Assembly (NCBI RefSeq): GCF_000473325.1
Contig: NZ_KI421513.1
Span: 258,717-322,716 of the forward strand
Source: Leisingera caerulea DSM 24564
Lineage (GTDB): Bacteria > Pseudomonadota > Alphaproteobacteria > Rhodobacterales > Rhodobacteraceae
Direction of reading: 5' to 3'
DNA: 64,000 nucleotides
Both the position numbers and the translations under genes were made by a program. Shown here piece by piece: positions 25,848 to 35,113 of the stretch. The notes under the pieces are model-generated. The model had not been told where the DNA came from. It saw only the letters and a program-made list of their open reading frames with translations, and did no database searches. Every line of letters begins with the position of its first letter. The first letter of the stretch is position 1.

Positions 25848-27272
25848 ATGGGACGAGTGCGGCAAGGTTTGAGTGAAGCGCAGGCGCAAGCTTTGGAAGC
25901 AGCCTACAAGGCGGCGAAAACCTATCGCCAGGAACTGCCAAGGGCGCCTGCGCGGCCTGCATTGGGACTTGGCGAAGCTGCGAGCCGTTTTCTGAGCCCT
26001 CTTCCTGAAACGGGGGTGCCGGAAAGTGAGGTAATCGGGGACATCGTGCGGCGGTCTGAAGGCGGGCTGCACAAAATGGCGGGGCCGACCTTCTTCGGCT
26101 ATGTCCTCGGCGCATCGCATCCCGTCGGTGTAGCTGCCGACATTCTGGTATCCGCCTGGGGCCAGAACGCGGGTTCATCTTTTGAAACACCAGCAATAAC
26201 CGGAATGGAACGCGCTGTTTGCAACTGGGTTATCGAGTTGCTGTCACTGCCGTCCGAAAGCGGAGCCGGTCTTGTGACCGGCGGCACAGTGGCGAACATG
26301 GTTGGCGTCATGGCAGCACGCAATGCGCTGCTGGCTTCGCAAGGGTGGGATGTTGAAGCTGACGGGCTGTTTTCGGCACCCGAGATTCCCGTTTTGATCG
26401 GGCAAGACGCGCATTCTGCCCCATTCGCAGCCCTGCGTTATGCTGGCTTTGGCGCGAGCCGAACAAACATCGTCGCGACAGACGGCGAAGGCAGGATAAA
26501 GCCGGATGCTTTCCGGACTGCCCTGGACAGCTGCAGCGGTCCGCCGCTTGTTATCCTCCAGGCAGGTCAAATAAACACCGGCGCCTTTGATCCGTTTGCC
26601 GAGCTCATACCAATGGTGCGCGAGCGGAACGGCTGGGTTCATGTGGATGGTGCTTTCGGGCTCTGGCTCGCCGCCGTGCCTGAATTGGCTAACCGGTTGG
26701 AGGGGGTCGGTAAAGCAGACAGTTGGGCGATTGACCTGCACAAGTGGCTCAACGCGCCATTCGATGCAGGCATGGTCATCGTGCGCGACCGGGCGCCGCT
26801 TGTTGCATCGATGTCTGCCCGCGGCGCCTATCTCCCGGAAACAACAGAGCATTGGGAACCAAGTGATTCAACGCCGGAGCTATCCCGGCGTGCAAGAGGT
26901 GTCCCGAGCTATGCGCTACTTCGGCACCTTGGCCGGACGGGAGTTTGCGAACTGGTAGCACGCCATTGCCGCCTGGCGGAGCGAATTGCCCGAACGGTTT
27001 CGAACGAGCCCGGCCTGACAGTTCTGAACCAGATCCACAGCAATCAGGTCGCAATCTGCTGCGGCGAGGGGCCGGATGGCGACGATCTGACCATGCGGGT
27101 CCTGCAGCGCATTCAGGACAATGGAAAGGTATACCCCACCCATGGCGAATGGGCGGGCCGGAAGATCATTCGAGCCTCTGTTATCGGATACGGTATGAGG
27201 GAAGAGGATGCTGATCTTTTGTCATCCGAGATCATTGAAGCTTATCGTCTTTGTGCTGCTGGCGTTCCCTGA
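25848..27272 (+). CDS. Group II PLP-dependent decarboxylase (aromatic amino-acid/glutamate decarboxylase-like)
   Basis: The 474-residue protein matches the pyridoxal-dependent decarboxylase family. Its PLP lysine is in WAIDLHKWLNAPFD, the aspartate before it in WVHVDGAFGLW, and the glycine-rich cofactor loop is GLVTGGTVANMVG. Family members decarboxylate aromatic amino acids, glutamate or 2,4-diaminobutyrate; the substrate here is not clear. ATG 25848 is chosen over the adjacent GTG. It appears to be a single-gene unit followed by a terminator. Confidence 0.85.
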   Translation: MGRVRQGLSEAQAQALEAAYKAAKTYRQELPRAPARPALGLGEAASRFLSPLPETGVPESEVIGDIVRRSEGGLHKMAGPTFFGYVLGASHPVGVAADILVSAWGQNAGSSFETPAITGMERAVCNWVIELLSLPSESGAGLVTGGTVANMVGVMAARNALLASQGWDVEADGLFSAPEIPVLIGQDAHSAPFAALRYAGFGASRTNIVATDGEGRIKPDAFRTALDSCSGPPLVILQAGQINTGAFDPFAELIPMVRERNGWVHVDGAFGLWLAAVPELANRLEGVGKADSWAIDLHKWLNAPFDAGMVIVRDRAPLVASMSARGAYLPETTEHWEPSDSTPELSRRARGVPSYALLRHLGRTGVCELVARHCRLAERIARTVSNEPGLTVLNQIHSNQVAICCGEGPDGDDLTMRVLQRIQDNGKVYPTHGEWAGRKIIRASVIGYGMREEDADLLSSEIIEAYRLCAAGVP

Positions 27273-27400
27273 GTTGGCCAGAAGTTTTATTGCTGCAGTC
27301 AGGCATTAATGAGCTTCAGTGGGCTCGAATGGACCATTCGGTGTCACTCCTTCGACCCGCCTGGCACCCCCTGCGCAGCCGGGCCATAGTGGCCGTTTTC

Positions 27401-27436
27401 AAGCTCCTTTTATTGCCAGATCGGGAGCTTTTTCTC
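27401..27436 (+). terminator. Rho-independent terminator after the decarboxylase
   Basis: AAGCTCC (27401-27407) pairs perfectly with GGAGCTT (27424-27430) and is followed by TTTCTC on the plus strand. It lies about 130 bases after the decarboxylase stop and faces the convergent isochorismatase gene. Confidence 0.5.
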
Positions 27437-27520
27437 AAAGTTAGCACCACCTGCGAAGTTTAATGGCCGCCCCATGAATGAGGCGGCCGCTCCCGCATTA
27501 CTTTCAATGGGTCAGAGAGC

Positions 27521-28111
27521 CTATCCGCGGCTCAGGATTTCCTCGCCGAGGATCTGCATGATTTTCTGTCCGGCCTCGCTGGCCCAATTGACCGCAAGTT
27601 CTGCAAGCAGCGCGCTGGTTGTGGTGAGCTCGACACCGCCTCGCTCCATTTTGCGGAACGCCATCTCATCCGTCAGCGCAGTGGGAGAACCGGAAGCATC
27701 GACAACTGCGGTCACGGCAAAGCCCTCTTCGGCGGCACTGATCGCAGGCGGGGCAAGACACACGTCAGTGGTTATGCCTGCCATGATGAAATGCCTGCGC
27801 CCGGTGTTGCGGCAGGCAGCGGCAAAGGCGCTGTCATCCCAGCAGTTCACCACGCCAGGGCGCTTGATCCGCGCGGCGAAGGCATCCGGCGCAATCTCTT
27901 CCAGCGCGGGCATCAGCGGCCCCTGCATGTTGTCTTCCATGCTGGAAGTCAGCACCAGCGGCATGCCAAGCGCCGCCGCCGTCCGCGCCAAGGCCCGGGT
28001 ATTGGCTTCGATCAGATCGCGGTCAACGGACTTCGCCCAGTTCATGGTGCCAACCTGATGGTCGATCAGAACAGTGGCTGCGTTTTCGGGGGGCACTTTT
28101 TTGGAGGTCAT
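27521..28111 (-). CDS. Isochorismatase-family cysteine hydrolase (YcaC-like)
   Basis: This 196-residue protein has the catalytic triad positions of the family: Asp in VLIDHQVGTMNW, Lys in ARIKRPGVVNCW and Cys in MAGITTDVCLAPP. Length and motifs resemble YcaC-type hydrolases, whose physiological substrate is unknown. It follows a pirin gene by 18 bases on the same strand, and this pair is divergent from a LysR gene. Pirin plus cysteine hydrolase pairs recur in proteobacteria, often under LysR control. Confidence 0.85.
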   Translation of the reverse strand: MTSKKVPPENAATVLIDHQVGTMNWAKSVDRDLIEANTRALARTAAALGMPLVLTSSMEDNMQGPLMPALEEIAPDAFAARIKRPGVVNCWDDSAFAAACRNTGRRHFIMAGITTDVCLAPPAISAAEEGFAVTAVVDASGSPTALTDEMAFRKMERGGVELTTTSALLAELAVNWASEAGQKIMQILGEEILSRG

Positions 28112-28129
28112 GTTGATGTCCTTTCCTGG

Positions 28130-28858
28130 TTAAGAGATTTCGGATGCAGGCAGTTCGAAGATCAGGAGCTCAGCGCCGGCTGCAGCCTCAACCGCCACGT
28201 CCCCGGCACGGAGCAGTCCCAGCCCATCCCCTTTCCTGAGGGCGCGGCCGGCAGCAGTTGCCTCGCCTTCGATCATAAAGATGTAGAGGCTGCGGTCAGG
28301 GCTGGACGGGCTGAAGTTCAGCACGCTGCGGCGGTCGAAGCTGCCGTAACTCAGGCGCACCTCCTGCTGCACGACAAGTGAGCCACCGGCGCCGTCTGGC
28401 GACAGCACCAGCTGGAACCGGTTGCTGTGGTCCGCGGTTTCCAGCTCCTTGCTGGAATAAGCCGGCGCCAGGCCTCTGGCCCGCGGCTCGAACCAGATTT
28501 GCAGCGCACGCATCGGCTTCGTCCGCGAGTTGTTCACCTCGTTGTGCAGGATGCCTGTACCGGCGGTGATCAGCTGAAGGCCTTTCGACTTCACAGTACC
28601 GTTGTGAACGGGCACCACCGGATCGATATGCGACACCTCTCCGCTCACCATGAAGGTGACGACTTCGACATCCCGGTGCGGATGCAGGCCAAAGCCTTGG
28701 GCGTCCGGTGCAAGCGTGCCGTCGTCAATTGTGATCAGCGGGCCGAACCGCCGGCGCCCTTCTGCAAGGTGCGGCTTGAACGACAGATGCGCCTGCATGA
28801 AGCCGAAGTCCTTGAACTCACGGGTCGCGGCGGGGTGATAGACCATCTCTGTCTGCAT
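28130..28858 (-). CDS. Pirin-family bicupin protein
   Basis: The 242-residue protein has the pirin N-terminal cupin metal motif FGLHPHRDVEVVTFMVSGEVSH, and later HNEVNNS. Members include YhaK and YhhW-type quercetin 2,3-dioxygenase-like proteins and redox-sensing pirins. It is the first gene of a two-gene unit with the isochorismatase-like hydrolase and is divergent from a LysR gene. Confidence 0.88.
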   Translation of the reverse strand: MQTEMVYHPAATREFKDFGFMQAHLSFKPHLAEGRRRFGPLITIDDGTLAPDAQGFGLHPHRDVEVVTFMVSGEVSHIDPVVPVHNGTVKSKGLQLITAGTGILHNEVNNSRTKPMRALQIWFEPRARGLAPAYSSKELETADHSNRFQLVLSPDGAGGSLVVQQEVRLSYGSFDRRSVLNFSPSSPDRSLYIFMIEGEATAAGRALRKGDGLGLLRAGDVAVEAAAGAELLIFELPASEIS

Positions 28859-28933
28859 TTCTCATCTCCTGGCCTGTTCGCTGAAATAGAATTTAGGGAT
28901 CTCATTTGTTCTGGAAAATGACCCGTTTGTTAA

Positions 28934-28959
28934 CTATCGTTCGGATTTATGAACGATAG
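28934..28959. promoter_or_regulatory. 9-bp perfect inverted repeat over the LysR start codon
   Basis: CTATCGTTC (28934-28942) and GAACGATAG (28951-28959) form perfect arms around an 8-base spacer. The right arm covers the ATG region and first codons of the LysR gene. It fits a LysR autoregulatory site or, in RNA, a hairpin that hides the start. Confidence 0.6.
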
Positions 28960-29878
28960 ATTCTATTCCTGCGCCAAGGCCCTGGTGGCCACTGTGCGCG
29001 CCGGGTCGATGAGCGCGGCAGCGGCGGAGCTGAACACCACGAAGTCGGCGATCAGCCAAAAGCTTGCGCTGTTTGAAGCCGAATTGGGGCTGGTCCTGCT
29101 GGACCGGTCTGGGCGGGCGGTGGCCCCGACCGCGGCTGGGCGCAGGATTTTCGAGATTTGCGTCGGCCCGGTGGATGCAGCGCTTGAGGCCGAGGCGCAG
29201 CTTGGCTTCGCCCGAAGCGGGAAGATTGCAGGGCGGGTGTCAGTCTCAGGACCCAACAGTCTTCTTTGCACCGCGCTTGTCCCGCTTCTGGCAAGCCTTC
29301 GGTCCCGCTACCCGGCTATCGAACTTGAATTGCATGCCGATGATTCAAAATCGGATTTTGCGGTAGAGGACATAGATCTGTCCTTCAGAACCGGTCCTGC
29401 AGACAAAGGGCGGTTTATTTCGGCTGCCCTGCCGTCCGCGCAGCGCGCGCCTCTTGCCAGCCCGGCCTTTGCAGAAAGGATGCCCCGTCTCTCCCGGCCT
29501 GCTGATTTGGCCAGGTTGCCCTGTGTATTGCGCACACAAGAATCCGGCAAATGGGCGTTTCGAAATATGGAAGGGCATCAGGAGATCATCGAGCCGACGA
29601 TCGGCCTGCGCGTTAATTCGATGGAGCTTGCATTTGCGGCTGTCCTTGCGGGGCAAGGAGCAGCCCTGCTCCCGTCCTTACTGACAGAGGTGCATATTCA
29701 AGCTGGCAATCTCGTGCGCCTGGTCCCTGACTGGTCTGCCGATCCAGTGGCACTGACTTTGCTTTGCCGTCCTGAACGTTTGGCTGCTCCCCAGGTTGCG
29801 GCGGTACGGCGCCATATCCTGGATGCATGCGGCAACAGCGGCTTCCTGGGGGGAGAGCTTCAATACGAGAAAGTCTAA
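28949..29878 (+). CDS. LysR-family regulator, divergent from pirin/hydrolase genes
   Basis: The 309-residue regulator has the winged helix KALVATVRAGSMSAAAAELNTTKSAISQKLALFEAELG (about residues 9-47) and a substrate-binding domain. The start at ATG 28949 gives the normal LysR N-terminal spacing. The 90-base divergent gap with the pirin gene and the inverted repeat at the start suggest it controls that pair and itself. Confidence 0.88.
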   Translation: MNDRFYSCAKALVATVRAGSMSAAAAELNTTKSAISQKLALFEAELGLVLLDRSGRAVAPTAAGRRIFEICVGPVDAALEAEAQLGFARSGKIAGRVSVSGPNSLLCTALVPLLASLRSRYPAIELELHADDSKSDFAVEDIDLSFRTGPADKGRFISAALPSAQRAPLASPAFAERMPRLSRPADLARLPCVLRTQESGKWAFRNMEGHQEIIEPTIGLRVNSMELAFAAVLAGQGAALLPSLLTEVHIQAGNLVRLVPDWSADPVALTLLCRPERLAAPQVAAVRRHILDACGNSGFLGGELQYEKV

Positions 29879-30131
29879 CAGCTAACCAAAGCCCGGTTTG
29901 GCACCGTGGCGATTAGGCCTGCCTCCCTACAAGTCAGCGAAGGAGAACGGCCCGAACCTGCCAATTGCTGAAGTTCCTTACGCCGCTGTGCAGCGTCTCC
30001 AAAACGGACTTTGCTGCTGCTTGCCGCGAGACCCGGGTCAGTGCCCAAACTTACCGATGCGCGTAAGGCAAACACCAAGTCAAGTTGCCCCCGTACGAGG
30101 CCAACTTTCACCAATTTTGCCCGACAGCGCC

Positions 30132-31169
30132 TTATGGAGCAGCCAAAGCACCGGCAGGCTGCTGCTGTGTGATGCAGCCGATACCGCCGCCATCGAGCGC
30201 GATAAAGGTGCTGTCCACGCCCACGATTCTGCGGCCGGGGAACAGCTCTTCCAATTCGGCGCACGCCTGTTCGTCATCTGCTCCTCCAATCATCGGGGTG
30301 ATCAACGCACTATTGACGGCGTAGGCATTCACATAGGGCACCGGCATGGGCTCCCCATGGGCAGGATCGGTGTAGGGCAAGCGCGGCATCTCGATCACTT
30401 CGAGCTTGCGCCCCTTTGCGTCCGTTGCGTCTTTGAGGCGGCGCAGGTTTTCCTGGCACAGTTCATAGTTCGGGTTCGACGGATCTGTCACCGTCTGGGC
30501 CAGCACAACACCGGGCGCGAGGTATTCCACCACGTTGTCGGCATGACCGTCGGTGCCGGCGTCCTCGACCAGCCCCAGCCCCAGCCAGATAACCTTCTCA
30601 ATGCCGAGGTAATCCCGCAGCATCCCTTCGAGATCGTCCCGCGACACACCGTTATACCGGTCGGCATTGCGCATCACCTGTTCGGTGGTGATCAGCGTGC
30701 CTTCGCCGTCGACAGTGATGCCGCCGCCCTCGCAAATGAACGGCGCATGATAGAGCCTGATGCCGAGATGGTCGGTAAGGTGTTCGGCAACGCGCATGTC
30801 TTTGTCGCAGGCGTATTTTCCGCCCCAGCCGTTAAACTGGAATTGGACCAGTGCGACTTCGCCGTCATCGTTCTTGACGAAGATCCAGCCGCTGTCGCGC
30901 AGCCAGGCGTCGTTGATCGGGATTTCCAGGATCTCGGCATTGCTGCAGCCGGCAAGCTCGGCCCGCGCGCCGGCCGCGTCACTGGGGTCGGCGATCACTG
31001 TCACCGGTTCAAATTCCGCCACCGCGCGGACGACACCGGCATATTCCACCCGGGTCCGCACCAGGTCACTTCGGTAGTTCAGCTCGGTCGGCCAGCCGAT
31101 GTAGGTACGGGCGTGGGGTGCAAACCGGGCAGGCATACGGAAACCGTCAGCGTAGGGTGTTTTTACCAT
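30132..31169 (-). CDS. aguA: Agmatine deiminase (first type)
   Basis: The 345-residue enzyme converts agmatine to N-carbamoylputrescine and ammonia. Guanidine-modifying enzyme residues are visible: Asp in NDAWLRDSGW, Glu in FICEGGGITVDGEG, His/Asp in DGHADNVVEY, and Cys in LDGGGIGCITQQQP. The last motif lacks the His that usually precedes the Cys (GGGNIHC). It is the last gene of the polyamine operon, 66 bases after potD. A second, clearly different agmatine deiminase is encoded at 35988-37007. Confidence 0.88.
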   Translation of the reverse strand: MVKTPYADGFRMPARFAPHARTYIGWPTELNYRSDLVRTRVEYAGVVRAVAEFEPVTVIADPSDAAGARAELAGCSNAEILEIPINDAWLRDSGWIFVKNDDGEVALVQFQFNGWGGKYACDKDMRVAEHLTDHLGIRLYHAPFICEGGGITVDGEGTLITTEQVMRNADRYNGVSRDDLEGMLRDYLGIEKVIWLGLGLVEDAGTDGHADNVVEYLAPGVVLAQTVTDPSNPNYELCQENLRRLKDATDAKGRKLEVIEMPRLPYTDPAHGEPMPVPYVNAYAVNSALITPMIGGADDEQACAELEELFPGRRIVGVDSTFIALDGGGIGCITQQQPAGALAAP

Positions 31170-31235
31170 GGATCTCTCATGTGGTGGCAGGGTTGCGGCG
31201 GCGCTGGCGCCGCCATTGGGTGATCTGCGGGCGGA

Positions 31236-32282
31236 TCAGAAACCGGCTTTGATCCGCTCGAATTCCTTCAGCATCTTCGCGGCCATCTCGTTGGAGACGC
31301 GGAAACCGAACAGGCTTTCAGCCATGAAGCCTTCGGGGTCGGAATAGCCGTAAGCTCTCACAGCCTCCTGATCGGCGATCCCATAGGAACCAGCGTTGGC
31401 GTGTGCATAGCCCCAAGCCTCGATCAGGTACTTTCCGCTCTCGGCATCCGACAGCGCGTTCAGGAAGTCATACACGTCCTCATCGCTGCCTTCGCCGTCC
31501 TTGAGATGCACATAGCCGCAAGCCCAGCTGGCAACGCCCACTTCAGGGTCACGCACCATTTTCACCGGAACATTATCGAAGATCAGCGCCAGTTCGGTCG
31601 CATTCCAGGCCCAGGCGGCGTGGATCTCTCCTGACTTGATGGCCGCATCCAACTGCCCTTGATCGCTCCAGTAGAAACGCACGTTTTTATGGACTGCCCG
31701 CAGGAAGTCCGACGCCTCCTGGAATTTCTCATCCGTCATTTCGCTCCAGTCGTTGACGCCAACAGCCAGCGCTGCAAACCCGTAGGCATCTTCGACCACG
31801 TCCGGCAGTGAAACCTTGCCGGCCAGCGCCGGGTCCGCCAGCATCTTCAGGTCGATATCGCCTGCGACGAGATCTGTCCGGTAGACGAGACCGGTATTTC
31901 CCCAATCAAAAGGCACCATCCAGACTTGGCCGTCCGACGACACTTCCGGCAGTTGAGCCAATGTGGGAAGCAGTTCGCCCCAGGCATCCAAGCGCGCGGT
32001 GTCAATCGGCTTGATCAGGTCGGCAGCGCGCATCTTACCGATCAACCCACTGCAGGGATGGGCCAGATCGGCCTTGAAACCGGAACGCAGCTTGTTGAAG
32101 CCCTCGTGGTCATCCGCAAAAAACGAGAAGTCGGGGGCGCTTCCATGTTTTTCGACATAGGCGTTAAAGAAGCCTGGATCGTCGTAGCCGGACCAGTCAA
32201 ACACGGTGATCTGGCCTGCACTGGCGCCAAAGGCGGCCAGCGCTCCCAGGGCCAGCCCGGCAGAAAGAGATTTGATCTTCAT
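31236..32282 (-). CDS. potD: Polyamine ABC transporter periplasmic binding protein (PotD/PotF-like)
   Basis: The 348-residue protein starts at ATG 32282 behind GAGGAGG. It has a signal peptide (MKIKSLSAGLALGALAAFGASA) and a mature domain starting QITVFDWSGYDDPGFF, with family segments LIGKMRAADLIKPIDTARL and VPFDWGNTGLVYRTD. It binds putrescine, spermidine or a related cation in the periplasm for the PotABC importer encoded upstream. Confidence 0.9.
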   Translation of the reverse strand: MKIKSLSAGLALGALAAFGASAGQITVFDWSGYDDPGFFNAYVEKHGSAPDFSFFADDHEGFNKLRSGFKADLAHPCSGLIGKMRAADLIKPIDTARLDAWGELLPTLAQLPEVSSDGQVWMVPFDWGNTGLVYRTDLVAGDIDLKMLADPALAGKVSLPDVVEDAYGFAALAVGVNDWSEMTDEKFQEASDFLRAVHKNVRFYWSDQGQLDAAIKSGEIHAAWAWNATELALIFDNVPVKMVRDPEVGVASWACGYVHLKDGEGSDEDVYDFLNALSDAESGKYLIEAWGYAHANAGSYGIADQEAVRAYGYSDPEGFMAESLFGFRVSNEMAAKMLKEFERIKAGF

Positions 32283-32310
32283 GAGTATTCCTCCTCTCAG
32301 GACATTCAGT

Positions 32311-33405
32311 TCATTTCTGGGGAAGGGCGACGGCCGCACCGCCGCGAAAGCCTGACCACACGGCATCACCAATCTCAAAATGGTCAGCCCGTTCGAAATT
32401 TGTCACCGAGGCGATCAGCGGATCAGTCCGGCCCTCAAGCTCCAGGTAGTAGTGGATTGTTTCGCCATAGAAGGCCCGGTCGATCACGCGCGCTGGAACG
32501 GCCACATCGGCCCCTTCAGGGCGGCCGCTGCCGATATGAACGCGCTCGGGCCGCAGGCCGATCGTGACTGCGGCTCCAATGCCATCCGAAACGCCATGCG
32601 CATCGACCGAAAGCTGCCCGAACCGAGGCAATTCAACTTCAAGCCGATTGCCGCCATTGGCCTTGATACTGCCATCGAAGAAGTTCATTCCGCCGATGAA
32701 ATCCGCGACCTGTTTGGTGTTGGGCTTCTGATAGAGCTCGTGCGGCGTGGCAACCTGTGCGAGCTTGCCCTCGAACATCACGCCGCAGCGGTCCGAGATC
32801 GTCATCGCCTCATGCTGGTCATGGGTTACCATCAGGAAGGTGATCCCAACCGAGCGCTGTAATGCCCGCAGCTCCATCTGCATCTGTTCGCGCAGCTTCT
32901 TGTCGAGCGCCGACATCGGCTCGTCCAGCAGCAGGACCTTGGGTTCCAGTACCAGGGCCCGGGCCAGGGCCACCCGCTGGCGCTGGCCGCCGGACAGCTC
33001 ATGCGCGCCGCGCCGGCCCAGCCCCTCCAGGCCGACCTTGGCCAGCATGTCTTCCGCCCTGGCCCGCTTTTCTGATCGACTCAGACCGGAGCGCGCCAGG
33101 CCGAAGATGATGTTCTCCTCGACGTTCAAATGCGGAAAGATGGCGTAGCTCTGAAAGACCATATTCGTTGGCCGGTGGTTGGCATCAATCCCGGCCATAG
33201 GCAGACCGCCGATGGAGATGGTGCCTTCCGACGGTTCCTCGAAGCCTGCGATCATTCTGAGCAGCGTGGACTTGCCGCAGCCCGAGGGGCCGAGAAGAGA
33301 GAAGAACTCCCCCTCCTTCAGCTGCAGGTTCACGTTCCTGACAGCCTGGAAGCTTCCGAAGGACTTGCTGACATTGGCGATATTGACGGCGATCTTATGG
33401 TCCAT
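32311..33405 (-). CDS. potA: Polyamine ABC transporter ATPase
   Basis: The 364-residue ATPase has Walker A GPSGCGKST, Q-loop VFQSYAIFPHL, signature ELSGGQRQRVALARAL and Walker B VLLLDEPMSALD, then a TOBE-like regulatory region (GLRPERVHIG). It energises the importer from the cytoplasmic side. It starts 11 bases after the potC stop. Confidence 0.92.
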   Translation of the reverse strand: MDHKIAVNIANVSKSFGSFQAVRNVNLQLKEGEFFSLLGPSGCGKSTLLRMIAGFEEPSEGTISIGGLPMAGIDANHRPTNMVFQSYAIFPHLNVEENIIFGLARSGLSRSEKRARAEDMLAKVGLEGLGRRGAHELSGGQRQRVALARALVLEPKVLLLDEPMSALDKKLREQMQMELRALQRSVGITFLMVTHDQHEAMTISDRCGVMFEGKLAQVATPHELYQKPNTKQVADFIGGMNFFDGSIKANGGNRLEVELPRFGQLSVDAHGVSDGIGAAVTIGLRPERVHIGSGRPEGADVAVPARVIDRAFYGETIHYYLELEGRTDPLIASVTNFERADHFEIGDAVWSGFRGGAAVALPQK

Positions 33406-33416
33406 GCCGGTAGGTC

Positions 33417-34235
33417 CTACTCAGGTTGCTGTGTGAAACGTTCGCTGCGGCGGCGGAAGCGTTCGGCCACCAGCAGGAACAGAATGGAAATAAGGATAAG
33501 GAGCGAGCCGAGCGCGATCACGTTCGGCAGCTTCGCCGGGAAGCGCACCTGGCTCCAGATATAGACCGGCAGCGTCGGGCTGTTGCCGGACAGGAAGAAG
33601 GCCAAGATGAACTCATCGAAGGAGACCGTAAAGCTGATCAGCAGGCTGGAAATGATCCCCGGCGAGACAACCGGCAGCGTCACCCGCCGCAGTGCGCCCC
33701 AGGAGGTTTCGCCGAGGTCAACTGCGGCCTCTTCCAGAGCATCATCGAACTGGCCGAAGGCTGATGTCATGATCGACACGCAGAACGGAATGGTCAGCAG
33801 CGAATGGGCCAGGATCACGGTGAACAGCGTGGTGCCGATCCCGATGCCGAGGAACACGATCAGCAGCGAAATGGCGATGATGATTTCGGGCATCACGAGC
33901 GGTGCCATGACGATGGTCTGGCTGGTCCGGCGCAGCGGGTAGCGGTGCTTGGTGATCGCGCGTGAGATCAGCGTGCCCAGGCTGGTGGCCACCACTGCAG
34001 AAACAACGGCCACGATCAGGCTGTTCTTGAGTGCGTCAAACAACGCCGTCTGTTCAGCCAGGCTCACGTACCATTTTGTTGTGAAACCCGTCAGCGGAAA
34101 GCCGAGTACCTTGGAGTCGTTGAAGGAAAACAGCGGCAGCAGCAGGATCGGCAGGTACAGGAACCCGATATAGAGCACAGCATAAGTGGGCAGCAGCCTG
34201 CCAATCCGCGAAAGGACAGCAACAACGCGGTTCAT
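33417..34235 (-). CDS. potC: Polyamine ABC transporter permease (PotC/PotI-like)
   Basis: The 272-residue inner-membrane protein has about six hydrophobic helices and the EAA loop EEAAVDLGETSWGALRRVTLPVVSPGI. It forms the pore with the PotB-like partner; the ATG overlaps the potB stop by four bases. Confidence 0.9.
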   Translation of the reverse strand: MNRVVAVLSRIGRLLPTYAVLYIGFLYLPILLLPLFSFNDSKVLGFPLTGFTTKWYVSLAEQTALFDALKNSLIVAVVSAVVATSLGTLISRAITKHRYPLRRTSQTIVMAPLVMPEIIIAISLLIVFLGIGIGTTLFTVILAHSLLTIPFCVSIMTSAFGQFDDALEEAAVDLGETSWGALRRVTLPVVSPGIISSLLISFTVSFDEFILAFFLSGNSPTLPVYIWSQVRFPAKLPNVIALGSLLILISILFLLVAERFRRRSERFTQQPE

Positions 34236-35092
34236 TTAAGGCTCCTTTCGATCAGTTTCAGACCCAGCACAAGCAGGCAGGCTGCCGACGTGACGCAGAC
34301 CACTGCCGACAACGCCAGCGCCGCCCCCAGCGGCCAGTTGTTGGCCTTGCCGAACTGGACCTGGATCATGTTGGCGACCATCGCACCGTCTGAGCCGCCG
34401 ACCAGCGCCGGGGTGACGTAGTCGCCAACGGTGGGAATAAAGATGATCATGCTGGCGCCGATGATGCCGGGGATCGACAGCGGCAGGGTCACCCGAAGGA
34501 AAGTCCGTACCGGGCCTTCGCCCAGATCCTTTGCCGCTTCCAGCAGGCTGCGGTCGATCTTTTCCAGCGATACGAAGATCGGCAGGATAGCAAACGGCGC
34601 CCAAGCGTGGGCCAAAGTCACCACCACGGCTTCGGAGTTGTAAAGCAGAGTGTCGATGGGGGTGTCGATGACACCGAGCCAGAGCAGTGCGGAATTGACC
34701 ACCCCGTTCTGCGCCAGGATCAGCTTCCAGGAAAACACCCGCAGCAGGTAGCTGGTCCAGAAGGGGATGGTTACCAGGAACAGCCACATCGCCTTGTTTT
34801 TCTTGACGTTGAACGCGATGTGGTAGGCCACCGGGTAAGCCAGCAGAACTGTCAGCAGCGTCACCATCGCGGCGATCCGGACCGAGCGGAAGATCAGCGT
34901 GCGGTACAGCGGGTCGGCAAAGACTTCCTGATAGTTGGACAGGGTGAAGTCGCGCGACACGTCCACAAATTCCTGGGTCCAGAAGGAGTAGGCAACCGTC
35001 ATCGCCACCGGCGCTGCAATCAGCAGCAGCACATACAGCGTGGTCGGCGTGGCCAGCAGCAGCCCCAGCCTGGCATTCTTGTCCAAAGTCAC
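34232..35092 (-). CDS. potB: Polyamine ABC transporter permease (PotB/PotH-like)
   Basis: The 286-residue permease has an N-terminal helix (LLLATPTTLYVLLLIAAPVAM), several further helices and the EAA loop LLEAAKDLGEGPVRTFLRVTLPLSIPGI. It is the first transport gene of the operon, 21 bases after the N-carbamoylputrescine amidase gene. Confidence 0.9.
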   Translation of the reverse strand: MTLDKNARLGLLLATPTTLYVLLLIAAPVAMTVAYSFWTQEFVDVSRDFTLSNYQEVFADPLYRTLIFRSVRIAAMVTLLTVLLAYPVAYHIAFNVKKNKAMWLFLVTIPFWTSYLLRVFSWKLILAQNGVVNSALLWLGVIDTPIDTLLYNSEAVVVTLAHAWAPFAILPIFVSLEKIDRSLLEAAKDLGEGPVRTFLRVTLPLSIPGIIGASMIIFIPTVGDYVTPALVGGSDGAMVANMIQVQFGKANNWPLGAALALSAVVCVTSAACLLVLGLKLIERSLK

Positions 35093-35113
35093 CGTGCTTC
35101 CTCCCTCCGGCTG

